Assembly (NCBI GenBank): GCA_049969935.1
Contig: JBMFNX010000001.1
Coordinates: forward strand, 80,891 to 144,890
Reading direction: 5' to 3'
Length of the DNA: 64,000 bases
DNA from: JACIWG01 sp049969935
GTDB taxonomy: Archaea; Thermoproteota; Nitrososphaeria; JACIWG01
The notes beneath the pieces are model-generated. The model ran no database searches. It worked only from the letters and a program-made list of their open reading frames with translations, and was not told the DNA's origin. A program made the position numbers and the translations under genes. Position 1 is the stretch's first letter; each line of letters begins with the position of its first letter. Positions 27,877 through 36,860 of this stretch are shown here, piece by piece.

Positions 27877-29643
27877 ATGGTAGGTGATGCTACCTCACAA
27901 ATTGCAAACCATTACAAAAAACTTTTTAGATTTCCACCTCTAAGAGTTGGTGTTTTCTTTCTAGTTTTCTATTGCACAATTTTATCTTTACCATTCTACC
28001 GGTATGGAAACTTGAACATGTTCTGTTTTCTTTTCCTTAGTTTTTTTGTAATAATTTCAGTTATTGCTGTCCTCGATACCTTTCTAACCTCCTTTTCATT
28101 GATTTCTTCATTCCGACGTTTACTTTTTGCAAACCTTTTCCAATTTTTTCCTTTATTACTTTTTTCGATTTTATCTTCTATAATTATATTTTTAGTTCCT
28201 ATTTCATTTAATTTATATTTAAAAATGTTCACTTTTTGGATGCTTTTCACAATTAATTTACGCTATTTTATACTGTATGCCATCTTTTATCAAAATCATC
28301 TTTATTCTATTATTCATTCACTAATCTTCCTCTTACCATTCTCAATTATTTTATTATATCTCAACAAATATAATATTTCTTTTGATTTTATAATTTTTGT
28401 TTTAGCAATCAATCTATTTTTTACTATAATTGTAAGTATGTATATAAAATTTATTGATAAAGTTGGCTTTGAATTGCTAAATTTTAGTTCATTTAAAATT
28501 CTGGTTTCATATTTATACTCTTGGGTTTGCGCCGAACCAAGCTATCTTGAAAGTATATTGGAATATCACAGTGTTAACTCAGAAATTGAAACATATCAAA
28601 TTGAATTTATAAATGATAATAAAAAGCTATATTTAGTTGTGCCCGGTATTCATCCCGGTCCCTTTGCACCAATCGGAAGCTATAACTTGCCTTACGAAAT
28701 AATAAATTTTTATAAGCTACAAAACATAAATTCAATAGTTTTCCACAGCCCTTCTTCGCATGACGTTAACCTTCCCTCTAAACAGGAGGTGAAAAATTAT
28801 CTTTTTTCATTAAAAAATGGAATGTATATATCTAAAGGTTCTCTTTGCACTAAACCTGTTAGAGTATGCAAAAATAAAGTCACTGCCACTGGTTTAAAGT
28901 TTGGAGACATAATACTAGTGTTTATAACATTTGCTCCCTATGGCATCGAAGACCTTCCTTCAGAAATTTATGCTTACGTAAAAGAATTTGAAACTAATGG
29001 AATAAAGAAGGTTATATTAATTGATTCACATAATGCGTTAGGCCCCCTGCCCTCTAGTGAAGATGTAGATGACTTAAAAAATTGCTTAAGTGAACTTATC
29101 AAAAAAATTAAAGAAGAACCAGTGTATACTTTTAAGTACAATTTTATACAAAAAAGTTTCCCAGAATTTAAAGAAATTGGTCCCGCTGGTGCTTCTTGTC
29201 TCCTTCTTTTAATTGATAATTGTCCCTTTGTTATATATTCGATCGACTCTAATAATGCTATACCCCAAATTAGATCATTTTTAGAAGAAGAGTTGCAGAA
29301 AAAAGGTCTAATATTGATAGAGATTTGTACAACAGATTCTCATTTTTCTTCTGGTAAGGTTTTGTCAGAAAAGGGATACTATGCCTTAGGTGAATTATCA
29401 GATTATAATTGTATTGTATCTCAACTTGTTGACATGGCAACAAAATTATTAGATTCTCCCCTGCAAGGTGTTTTTAAATCTTTTTATTGTAAATCTAATC
29501 AAAAAATTTTAGGCCATAGCCAAATTGATGCTTACTCAAGGTTCTTAAATATTACTTTAACCCGTGCAAAAAGGGGTGCATTAATACTGTTCCTATTATC
29601 CATATTGTTATTTGCATCAACTATGATATTTTATCCAAGTTAA
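27877..29643 (+). CDS. Membrane protein of the archaeal DUF2070 family
   Basis: About seven hydrophobic helices fill residues 20-200. A soluble domain follows with conserved-looking polar motifs, LVVPGIHPGPFAPIGS, FHSPSSHDVNLPS, LIDSHNALGP and CTTDSHFSSG. A last membrane helix ends the protein. The His/Asp-rich motifs suggest a metal-dependent hydrolase facing one side of the membrane, but no activity is known for the family. It sits 28 nt after sec61-beta and 41 nt before RPA on the same strand. Confidence 0.82.
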   Translation: MVGDATSQIANHYKKLFRFPPLRVGVFFLVFYCTILSLPFYRYGNLNMFCFLFLSFFVIISVIAVLDTFLTSFSLISSFRRLLFANLFQFFPLLLFSILSSIIIFLVPISFNLYLKMFTFWMLFTINLRYFILYAIFYQNHLYSIIHSLIFLLPFSIILLYLNKYNISFDFIIFVLAINLFFTIIVSMYIKFIDKVGFELLNFSSFKILVSYLYSWVCAEPSYLESILEYHSVNSEIETYQIEFINDNKKLYLVVPGIHPGPFAPIGSYNLPYEIINFYKLQNINSIVFHSPSSHDVNLPSKQEVKNYLFSLKNGMYISKGSLCTKPVRVCKNKVTATGLKFGDIILVFITFAPYGIEDLPSEIYAYVKEFETNGIKKVILIDSHNALGPLPSSEDVDDLKNCLSELIKKIKEEPVYTFKYNFIQKSFPEFKEIGPAGASCLLLLIDNCPFVIYSIDSNNAIPQIRSFLEEELQKKGLILIEICTTDSHFSSGKVLSEKGYYALGELSDYNCIVSQLVDMATKLLDSPLQGVFKSFYCKSNQKILGHSQIDAYSRFLNITLTRAKRGALILFLLSILLFASTMIFYPS

Positions 29644-29684
29644 AATATATCTCCTAATCTTTACAATGGATAGAGTGTTAGCAA

Positions 29685-31151
29685 ATGCGTGACCTATCTA
29701 GTATAATAGACGAAATATTACAAAAATGTCCAGGTCTTACTAAAGAAAATATTCTTTCCTTAATTCAAGAAAAAAAGAAAAAGATTGGCAGTGGTTATTT
29801 AACAGATACCGGTGCCGCCTATTTGGTGGCGGCCGATTTGGGTGTCAAGTTAGATTTTAATTTACCGTCTACGATAGAAATTAAAGACTTATATGTAGGC
29901 GCTAAGTCGGTAAATCTTAATTGTAGAATTTGTTCTGTATCAAAATTAAAAAAATATGTCAAGAGGGACTCTAAAGAAGGCTCGTTTCTTCTTTTAACCG
30001 TTTTTGATAAAACTGGATTAGTTAAATGTTATGCTTGGGACTCAAAAGCAGAAGAAATTATGACAATGAACCTAAAACCTAATGAAATAATTCAAATTAA
30101 AAAAGCATATGTGAAATTAGATTTTGATAACACTCCTTCCTTGCATATTGGACAAAAAGGTTCAGTTGAAAGAATAAACATACCTGAACTTACTTCCACC
30201 TTACCTACATTAGAGGACTTTTCTCACTCAATAGATAATTTTGAACCAAAAAGTACCCTATTCTGTATAAAGGGCATCATAGATTCTACACCTATAATAT
30301 CTACTTACACGAGAAAAGATGGAACAAATGTTATCGTACACTCTTTTCTACTTCGTGGTTTCAAATCGTCAACCCAAAGAAAAAGAGTTGTGTTATGGTT
30401 GGCTGAGGATATAAGTAAAGATATTCCACCTATTGGCCATACGGTCATAATAGGTCCACTAAAGTCCAAATCACTTGCAACAGGTGAAATTGAATTTCAT
30501 GGAGACGAAAAAACACTTCTTCTTACATTGCAACAAAAATCTAGTATAATAAATTTTAAGTCTACACACTATCTTAGCCTAAAAGTTCTTTCAGTAGGCC
30601 CTTTAATGAAAACAAAAAAGGGTTCTCCATTAGTAAACGCATTAGTGTATACAGACGATGGTCAATACTATGTTTTAATTGGTCTAGAAGATGTAACTTC
30701 ATTTTTATTATCAATAAAACCTGGAGAAACAATAGTAGGTTCCTTTACACTTGGCAATAAAAATAAACTAATTTGTTCTAAAGCATCTAATATTGGAAAA
30801 AAGTTGGACGTTCCTCCATTTAACATGACAAATCTCTATGAAAAAATTTCAAAGATAAAATCCAATATTCAAGAGAAAAATAGAATATGTTTTCTCAAGG
30901 CTGTGGCCATTTCACAAGCAATATCAAAGGAAATTCAGCTTAAAAACGGCGAAAGAATAAAACTTTCAGAAATTTTAATAGGTGATGAAACTGATGAAAT
31001 AAGTTTGGTTGCTTGGAGAGATTATGCGCAATTGATTGAAAATATCCTCCCTGGCGAACGATTAATTATAAATGGTGTTGCATTAAAAACTACACCTTCA
31101 CCTTGTCTAGAGGTGCAACCTTACACTTCAATTTATAGAGTTCAAGAATAA
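29685..31151 (+). CDS. rpa: Single-stranded DNA-binding protein, RPA type
   Basis: This is a replication protein A-like chain with several OB folds. Residues 1-60 form the helical DLSSIIDEILQKCPG ... GYLTDTGAAYLVAADLG segment typical of archaeal RPA. OB folds then start near VNLNCRICSVSKLKKYV, TLFCIKGIIDSTPI, YLSLKVLSVGPLMK and CFLKAVAISQAI. There is no zinc finger at the end. It would coat single-stranded DNA in replication and repair. The stop is 6 nt from the convergent lhr stop. Confidence 0.88.
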   Translation: MRDLSSIIDEILQKCPGLTKENILSLIQEKKKKIGSGYLTDTGAAYLVAADLGVKLDFNLPSTIEIKDLYVGAKSVNLNCRICSVSKLKKYVKRDSKEGSFLLLTVFDKTGLVKCYAWDSKAEEIMTMNLKPNEIIQIKKAYVKLDFDNTPSLHIGQKGSVERINIPELTSTLPTLEDFSHSIDNFEPKSTLFCIKGIIDSTPIISTYTRKDGTNVIVHSFLLRGFKSSTQRKRVVLWLAEDISKDIPPIGHTVIIGPLKSKSLATGEIEFHGDEKTLLLTLQQKSSIINFKSTHYLSLKVLSVGPLMKTKKGSPLVNALVYTDDGQYYVLIGLEDVTSFLLSIKPGETIVGSFTLGNKNKLICSKASNIGKKLDVPPFNMTNLYEKISKIKSNIQEKNRICFLKAVAISQAISKEIQLKNGERIKLSEILIGDETDEISLVAWRDYAQLIENILPGERLIINGVALKTTPSPCLEVQPYTSIYRVQE

Positions 31152-31157
31152 AATATT

Positions 31158-33908
31158 TTAGTCCCAGAATGGCCGTGTTCTAATAAAATTCTTTTCCGCT
31201 CTATAAATTTCATTTAACAATTCTGTCATATCTGCCTTTTTATCTAATATTCTACCTGCAACTTTGGGGCCAATCCCGTAACCAGAGAGCACAAAAATCG
31301 CTTTCTTGCCAAAGTTCTGTATAAGAGAAGAAATACTCCAAAGCTTTCTATACTCTTTTTCTTCTTCTTTTGAAAGTTTTTTCCTCAATGCGCGTTTTCT
31401 AATTATTTCAATTGCTTTTCTATCTTGAACCGATGCGATAGTAACAAGTCTTGAACCGCATAAATTACAATGTATAAAATCATCCACGTCCTTTGTTTGA
31501 ATAATCTTCTCCAGTTTGCCACAGGAAAGGCACAATAGTAAATGTCTTCTATTCTCCAATCTTTCTTTAACTATGTTTAACATTGTCTCATCAATATTAT
31601 ATATGCTAGCGACCTCTTTTATAGCATACTTAAAACCAATCTTGGCTAGGGGTGAAAAGTCTTCTAACTCTTTATAAAAGATTTGTATGTCTCCGTCTCT
31701 TATCCTTTTTAAAATATTATATGTTCTTTCCAAATCAAATTTATCTACAAAGATTTCATTTAACACCTCTTTATAAAAAGCTGTGTCAGAGTACCTTTTT
31801 AGTAAAAACAAACTACTTTTACTATCGTAAGGAATATCACGTGGTATAATTCCAAACCTTTTCGCAATGTTCCAACCTCGTATACGGAGTATGTTTGTAT
31901 CCCTTAAAGCTACTGCCAATATCTCTTTTAAATTAATTTCTTTTGATAAAACTTCTAAAATATTCTCAAATGTGAGAAGATATCCTCCATTAAGAATTAT
32001 TCTGTAGGGGTCAAAATTATATTCAATCTTATACCCTAACTTTGAAGATAAAAGTGTACTCAATAATATACCTAGCGTATTATTAACTTTTGTTCCAAAA
32101 CATGCATGTATCACAAATATATTTCCCCCTTTCCTTTTTTCAATAAATATGCATTCATTGTCCGGAATGCGTCCCAATAAATTTTTGGTAGTGTCCAACA
32201 TTAACTTAAGGGGCACGAACTTGTCAATATTCTTTCTTAAATTTATATTTTTTCTTAACTTACCAACCTCTTGGGCTGTAAAATAATCAACAGGAATTAT
32301 TTCGCCTAGCCAAAATGGTATCTCACTTTCTGACAGATTTCTTGGTTCTACTTTGACAATCTGTTTTTGTTCATCTATTGAAATTACACTCCATCCAGTG
32401 CCTTTTAAGATAAATGGTTTTCCATCCTCTAATGCTTCATTAATGAACAAATAATCAATGCTTCCTATTCTATTATTGTTAAGTGCATTTATTACAATAT
32501 ACTGAAGATTATCTGGTATCATTGAAATGTTACTAAAATAGTATTCATAACTTTTCCTTCCCATATGAACTTGTTCATTTACTACACGAATTACACCCAT
32601 TTCTGATAGAATCTCTAAAACTGAAAAAACTTCTTCAATTGTTAAATCTTTATAGAAAATAGTTCTTTTTGCAATCTTTATTATATCCTCCAAATTAATT
32701 GTCTTATATGCTATCGTCAATCCCGCAATATGATGAGCTAAAACATCTAATGCTTTATAATGGATACTTGGTTCCTCAACTATATCCTTCCTAACAAGTT
32801 CACAAATTGCCTCTGTTTCTATAAAATCATCCATAAAATTGTTTAATATAATTCCTTTTGCTATGCCACTAACCTTATGCTCACTCCGTCCTACACGCTG
32901 TAGCAATTTTGTAACCTGACGTGGCGATTCGATCTGAAAAACTAAAGAAACTGTACCGACATCTATTCCTAATTCTAATGAAGATGTAGAAATTACAACT
33001 TTAACCTTTCCTTCCCTCAAATCTTTTTCAGCCTGTTCACGAACTTCTCTTGAAAGTGAACCATGATGCACTTCTAATAATATCTCCGGTCTCCTTGTCT
33101 TAATGATAGAAGCTAAATATTCTGCCATCTGTCTTGTATTAGTAAATATTATAATAGACCCTCGAATTGCTTCACCTTCAATTCTTTCTATAATGTTCTC
33201 TATTACATCCTTCATTTCCCCGTCAATAAATATGTTTTCAAAAATATATCTCCTAGCATTCCTATCAATAATGACTGCGCCTTTTTGTCCTAAGCCAAAA
33301 AGAAATGTTTTTACTTTATCTGGTGCACCCACAGAAGCTGACAAACCTATACGTACAAATCCTTTTCTAATTTTTTCTAAACGTTCCAGAGATAAAGCGA
33401 GGTGTACCCCCCTTTTACTGTTAATCAACTCATGAACTTCATCCACTATAACCCATTCTAAATTTTTAAACCACCCAATATAGGCAGGTAAAGTTAAAAG
33501 TGCGCCTAATGTTTCTGGTGTTGTAATTAATATATCTGGTGGATTTTGTTGGATCTTTCTCCGTAAACCTGTGGGTGTATCCCCATGTCTTACCTCTGTC
33601 TTTAAGTTAAAGTACTCACTATATTTCCTTATCCTGCGTAATAAGTCTCTATTTAGTGCACGTAAAGGTGTAATATAAAGCACACTTGGTTTCCCCTTAA
33701 TTTTATTTTCTGAAATATGAAAAAGAATAGGTAATATTGCCGCCTCTGTTTTTCCAGTACCTGTTGGAGCAATAATTAAAGTATTTATTTTGTTTATAAT
33801 GACTGGTATTGCTTTTTTCTGAATATTTGTTAAAGTCTTAAACCCCAGCCTAGACACGTGATACAAAAATTTTTCATAGATGGTTTCCATGGCACTTTCA
33901 TTAATCAA
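31158..33908 (-). CDS. lhr: Lhr-type superfamily 2 DNA helicase
   Basis: Large helicase-related protein of 916 residues for repair and recombination. It has motif I IIAPTGTGKTEAAILP and DEVH box VIVDEVHELINSKRG. Motif III is LSASVGAP and motif VI QRVGRSEHK. The winged helix and Lhr core domains follow. A four-cysteine zinc site (CLSCGKLEKI ... CNLCGSR) lies near 805-835, and a HhH-like GYGIGPKVAGRIL closes the protein. The TTG start overlaps the stop of a small membrane-protein gene upstream (TTGA). ATG 33890 is an alternative start. Confidence 0.92.
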   Translation of the reverse strand: MINESAMETIYEKFLYHVSRLGFKTLTNIQKKAIPVIINKINTLIIAPTGTGKTEAAILPILFHISENKIKGKPSVLYITPLRALNRDLLRRIRKYSEYFNLKTEVRHGDTPTGLRRKIQQNPPDILITTPETLGALLTLPAYIGWFKNLEWVIVDEVHELINSKRGVHLALSLERLEKIRKGFVRIGLSASVGAPDKVKTFLFGLGQKGAVIIDRNARRYIFENIFIDGEMKDVIENIIERIEGEAIRGSIIIFTNTRQMAEYLASIIKTRRPEILLEVHHGSLSREVREQAEKDLREGKVKVVISTSSLELGIDVGTVSLVFQIESPRQVTKLLQRVGRSEHKVSGIAKGIILNNFMDDFIETEAICELVRKDIVEEPSIHYKALDVLAHHIAGLTIAYKTINLEDIIKIAKRTIFYKDLTIEEVFSVLEILSEMGVIRVVNEQVHMGRKSYEYYFSNISMIPDNLQYIVINALNNNRIGSIDYLFINEALEDGKPFILKGTGWSVISIDEQKQIVKVEPRNLSESEIPFWLGEIIPVDYFTAQEVGKLRKNINLRKNIDKFVPLKLMLDTTKNLLGRIPDNECIFIEKRKGGNIFVIHACFGTKVNNTLGILLSTLLSSKLGYKIEYNFDPYRIILNGGYLLTFENILEVLSKEINLKEILAVALRDTNILRIRGWNIAKRFGIIPRDIPYDSKSSLFLLKRYSDTAFYKEVLNEIFVDKFDLERTYNILKRIRDGDIQIFYKELEDFSPLAKIGFKYAIKEVASIYNIDETMLNIVKERLENRRHLLLCLSCGKLEKIIQTKDVDDFIHCNLCGSRLVTIASVQDRKAIEIIRKRALRKKLSKEEEKEYRKLWSISSLIQNFGKKAIFVLSGYGIGPKVAGRILDKKADMTELLNEIYRAEKNFIRTRPFWD

Positions 33909-34018
33909 TATTTTCTCTTAGAGTTCGAGTATTCATAGAAAAGAAGAATTAATAGCCCTAAAGTAAACAGTAAATAAATTATTACCGCCCAAAAATTAAA
34001 GAAGGATGTGATGTCCAC
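33905..34018 (-). CDS. Small single-span membrane protein coupled to lhr
   Basis: A 37-residue frame begins at GTG 34018 and reads MDITSFFNFWAVIIYLLFTL and on to a basic tail ending NSKRKY. One transmembrane helix (about 9-27) with positive residues after it gives a clear topology. The TGA overlaps the TTG start of lhr, a usual sign of translational coupling. A TATA-like ATTATATAATAG lies about 25 nt upstream on this strand. The frame is too short for routine gene calls. Function is unknown; a membrane tether near Lhr is only a guess. Confidence 0.6.
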   Translation of the reverse strand: MDITSFFNFWAVIIYLLFTLGLLILLFYEYSNSKRKY

Positions 34019-34074
34019 GCCAGAGAATCTTTTCTTTCTATTATATAATTTTTGCCTTTATCTTTAAAAGATAA

Positions 34075-34147
34075 AGCTCCGGGCGGGCTTTGAACCCGCG
34101 ACCTATAGCTTACAAGGCTATCGCTCTACCAGCTGAGCTACCGGAGC
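34075..34147 (-). tRNA. tRNA-Thr (anticodon TGT)
   Basis: Acceptor GCTCCGG pairs with CCGGAGC. The anticodon arm is ATAGC-CTTGTAA-GCTAT and the T-arm GCGGG-TTCAAAG-CCCGC. Discriminator is T, matching the GGT isoacceptor. There is no intron and no encoded CCA. Confidence 0.94.
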
Positions 34148-34180
34148 TCGCCAAATCTTAATAAAATATGTTTAAAACTT

Positions 34181-34495
34181 TTACTTTAAGTTACTGAAAA
34201 TTAATTTAATAAAAAGATTAAGTTCTTCATCATTAAAGTAATATGTTGTATATTTTCCCTTCCTCTTAGCAAGTGAAAATGCCTTTAAATGATAACACAT
34301 CCTTTTTCTTTTCTTGATAAGACATAAATAGTAAAAATCCTTACATGTGCAAAAAAGTGGTTTTTCATTAACCAAATGATCACATTCATCTCCTACGACT
34401 GTCCATACTTCGATATTGCTAGGCAAGAAAATATGTCTTTTGACAGCATTCCTATCCACAATTAACTTTATCCTCAATCTTTCTTCCATCTTCAT
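34181..34495 (-). CDS. SWIM zinc-finger protein
   Basis: The 104-residue protein holds a SWIM-type zinc motif: C-x-C (LFCTCKDF), a spacer, then C-x-H (KRMCYHLKAF), at about 49-71. The segment before it (HIFLPSNIEVWTVVGDECDHLV) forms the beta strands usual in front of SWIM fingers. SWIM proteins bind nucleic acids or partner proteins and appear with recombination factors. It lies upstream of lhr on the same strand, separated by tRNA-Thr, so a repair link is possible but unproven. Confidence 0.8.
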   Translation of the reverse strand: MKMEERLRIKLIVDRNAVKRHIFLPSNIEVWTVVGDECDHLVNEKPLFCTCKDFYYLCLIKKRKRMCYHLKAFSLAKRKGKYTTYYFNDEELNLFIKLIFSNLK

Positions 34496-34552
34496 TAAAT
34501 TTCTTTATTCACCTAAAATATACTTAAATATAAAGTGTATGCTGTTACTTAA

Positions 34553-35296
34553 TTGTTGGAGACAAAATTAATTCTCCTTTATAAGGATGCTGCGATAAAA
34601 ATAGAAATTGGAAAAGAACACTTTCTGTGTCTTAGTGACTTACATATTGGCTATTCTCCCTCTAATATAATTAAAATTGACAGTAAACGAATTTCAGTTC
34701 TTTTTTCAGAGAAAATAAAAGATTTATATGAAAGAACAAAATCTAGAAATTTGATAATTTTAGGAGATTTAAAGCATACAATTGGCCGCGTTACCTTAAA
34801 TGAACAAAAATCGATTTCACTATTTTTTAGCCAAATTAACTCGTACTTTAAAAAAATATATTTTATTTTAGGAAATCATGATGCCTATATCCAAAATTTT
34901 TTGCCAAGTAATGTTCAAATAGTAAAGAGAGGTTTCCTTTTGAACAAGTTCTATTTAATGCATGGCCACACTTTACCAGATCCTAATATTAAAAAATCAA
35001 ATACTATTATTATGGGACATATTCATCCCCTGTATTCTAAAGAAAATTCACCCTTGAATGGCCAGAGGGTTTGGATTATTATAAAATTATATTTAAAACA
35101 AATTTATTCATCTTTAACGAAGCAATATAATCTTATAATCATGCCCACATTTAATCATGAATTGTATTTGCCATCAAATTATGTCCTCTCTTACAATTTT
35201 ATTGGTAAAAATTCTCCTTTACTAAATCGGTGTAAGAAAGACATATTATCTACAAAAATAATATCTATGGAAGGTGTTCTCTTAAATGAAACTTGA
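34553..35296 (+). CDS. Metallophosphoesterase (COG1407-like)
   Basis: Calcineurin-like motifs occur in order: CLSDLHIGYSP, ILGDLKHTIGR, LGNHDAYIQN, LMHGHTLPDP and MGHIHPLYS, which would bind two metal ions. This family is often encoded near Lhr-like helicases, and here it lies within 700 bp of lhr, divergent from the SWIM gene. A nuclease or phosphodiesterase role in repair is inferred from that context. Start is TTG with a TATA-like TACTTAAATATAAAG 25 nt upstream. Confidence 0.85.
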   Translation: MLETKLILLYKDAAIKIEIGKEHFLCLSDLHIGYSPSNIIKIDSKRISVLFSEKIKDLYERTKSRNLIILGDLKHTIGRVTLNEQKSISLFFSQINSYFKKIYFILGNHDAYIQNFLPSNVQIVKRGFLLNKFYLMHGHTLPDPNIKKSNTIIMGHIHPLYSKENSPLNGQRVWIIIKLYLKQIYSSLTKQYNLIIMPTFNHELYLPSNYVLSYNFIGKNSPLLNRCKKDILSTKIISMEGVLLNET

Positions 35297-35300
35297 ACTA

Positions 35301-36065
35301 CTATTTTTCTGAAACTATTTTTCTAAAGTGTGGTTTTCTTGGTACTAGAGCCATTTCTTTTTTAAATAAAGTTGACTCATTTTGGACAAAAATATACGCT
35401 TTAATCCCAAATTTAACTTTCGGCGTAATTGAGCAAAACGAGTAAGGGTAAAATAAAAATGGATCTTCAATCCTAGTAAAGTCATGAGGTACTCTAATAG
35501 TAAATTCATTATTTTCTATTCTGCCTTCTTCTAATACATATTCATCAAATTTTTCTTCATTTCCTTTAACAATCCACTCTCTAATTAATACGCCCGCAGT
35601 AGCATTTTCTATCCCACCTGGTACTTTACAAAATATTTCTTCATCAGGCTCATAATATGATTTTCTAAGCAACAATTTGTCTCCATCCTTATTGGCTTCC
35701 AATTCTATGTTGTAAACCGGTAAAACTTTTAACCTTATCTCTGTTCGAGGATAAAGTATCTTTCCTCCAAATCTTGGTCTGCCAATTACAAGTGAGCATC
35801 TGGTCTTAAAATGTTTAGTGGAAACAGTTGGTGGAAATGTTTCAGGATATTTGATTTCAGTTTCACCATCATCTAGCTCTTTCTCTATAATTGAAGAAAA
35901 AATCACTTCATATTCGGGGAAGCCTTTTCTCTCCTTTTCCTTTAATAAATCAGAAATTGTAATCACATACAATTTAGTTTTTAAAATTCCACCACTATAA
36001 TTTTTTATTTTTAAACTTTCTCCAGCAAATAAAGTGCTTTTTTCAATAAATACATTTTTTATCAT
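35301..36065 (-). CDS. Unknown beta-rich protein, possibly arrestin-like
   Basis: I do not recognise the family with confidence. The 254 residues lack a signal peptide or membrane span and are rich in alternating beta-strand patterns. A section around ETEIKYPETFPPTVSTKH, then TRCSLVIGR and ILYPRTEIRLKVLP, resembles the proline-rich strand order of arrestin or Spo0M folds. The start is immediately next to the upstream membrane-protein gene (36066), with no gap, so the two are made together and may form a complex. Confidence 0.6.
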   Translation of the reverse strand: MIKNVFIEKSTLFAGESLKIKNYSGGILKTKLYVITISDLLKEKERKGFPEYEVIFSSIIEKELDDGETEIKYPETFPPTVSTKHFKTRCSLVIGRPRFGGKILYPRTEIRLKVLPVYNIELEANKDGDKLLLRKSYYEPDEEIFCKVPGGIENATAGVLIREWIVKGNEEKFDEYVLEEGRIENNEFTIRVPHDFTRIEDPFLFYPYSFCSITPKVKFGIKAYIFVQNESTLFKKEMALVPRKPHFRKIVSEK

Positions 36066-36692
36066 CTAATTCACTTCTACCAAATAATATTCTCTTAAAA
36101 GAGATGGTCTCTTGATCACTTTTATCCTTCCATAATCGCTATTGTAAAGATGTAGTCTAGTGTCTTTTGATTTTAGTTCCCATTCTTCCTTATTTTCAGA
36201 AATAAAGTAAATAATCTGTTGTACCATATCCTTTAAAAATCTTATTTTCGATTTATGAAGTTTAAGTTCCCTTTCATAAAATTCTAATACTTTGGTTAAA
36301 GAAAGCCACCTAAAGAAAATTATTGCCACTGTGCCCCATCCCAGTGCCATAAGTATATTTAAATCTAGATATCCAAATGAAAAGATGTATATGATTGAAA
36401 ACATATATGCGAAGATAAATATCCTAAGTAAAAGTTTTGTTATCAAAAAAATTTTCGCATAGAAACGTGCACTAGGGTCCTTGGCTGGTAAGTTTATTAT
36501 GTAATCAGCAACCTCAAATATTCTTTTTTGTCCAGTTTTATCGATTTTATGTTTAATTATATCCTTGACTTCCTCAAACTTAACCTTAACTTTTTTTAAA
36601 TCGACATTTCTTCCTGTAGTATATCCATCTAAAGCTTCAGCTAAGAAAAGCAAGCTATTCAATGTATTCTTATCCACTCTAATGTTTTTCAT
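36066..36692 (-). CDS. Unknown membrane protein with two central helices
   Basis: The 208-residue protein has a helical N-terminal domain (1-65). Two transmembrane helices form a hairpin (LRIFIFAYMFSIIYIFSFG and LMALGWGTVAIIFFRWL). A long basic helix (FYERELKLHKSKIRFLKDMV) and a short beta-rich tail follow. Both ends should be cytoplasmic. No family is recognised. Directly abutting the next gene, it may anchor the arrestin-like partner to the membrane. Confidence 0.6.
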   Translation of the reverse strand: MKNIRVDKNTLNSLLFLAEALDGYTTGRNVDLKKVKVKFEEVKDIIKHKIDKTGQKRIFEVADYIINLPAKDPSARFYAKIFLITKLLLRIFIFAYMFSIIYIFSFGYLDLNILMALGWGTVAIIFFRWLSLTKVLEFYERELKLHKSKIRFLKDMVQQIIYFISENKEEWELKSKDTRLHLYNSDYGRIKVIKRPSLLREYYLVEVN

Positions 36693-36860
36693 GTTTTTCT
36701 TCGCTTTACTATTAAGGATTAATAAGTATTTGCAAATTGTATTCGATCAATATATTTAATATAAAAGTTAATAATTTACATTTTTTGATTAAAAAATTAA
36801 AATTTATTATAAAATTGAAAGAGTAATACTTAAATATAAAGAATGTAAAGGGATTGATTT

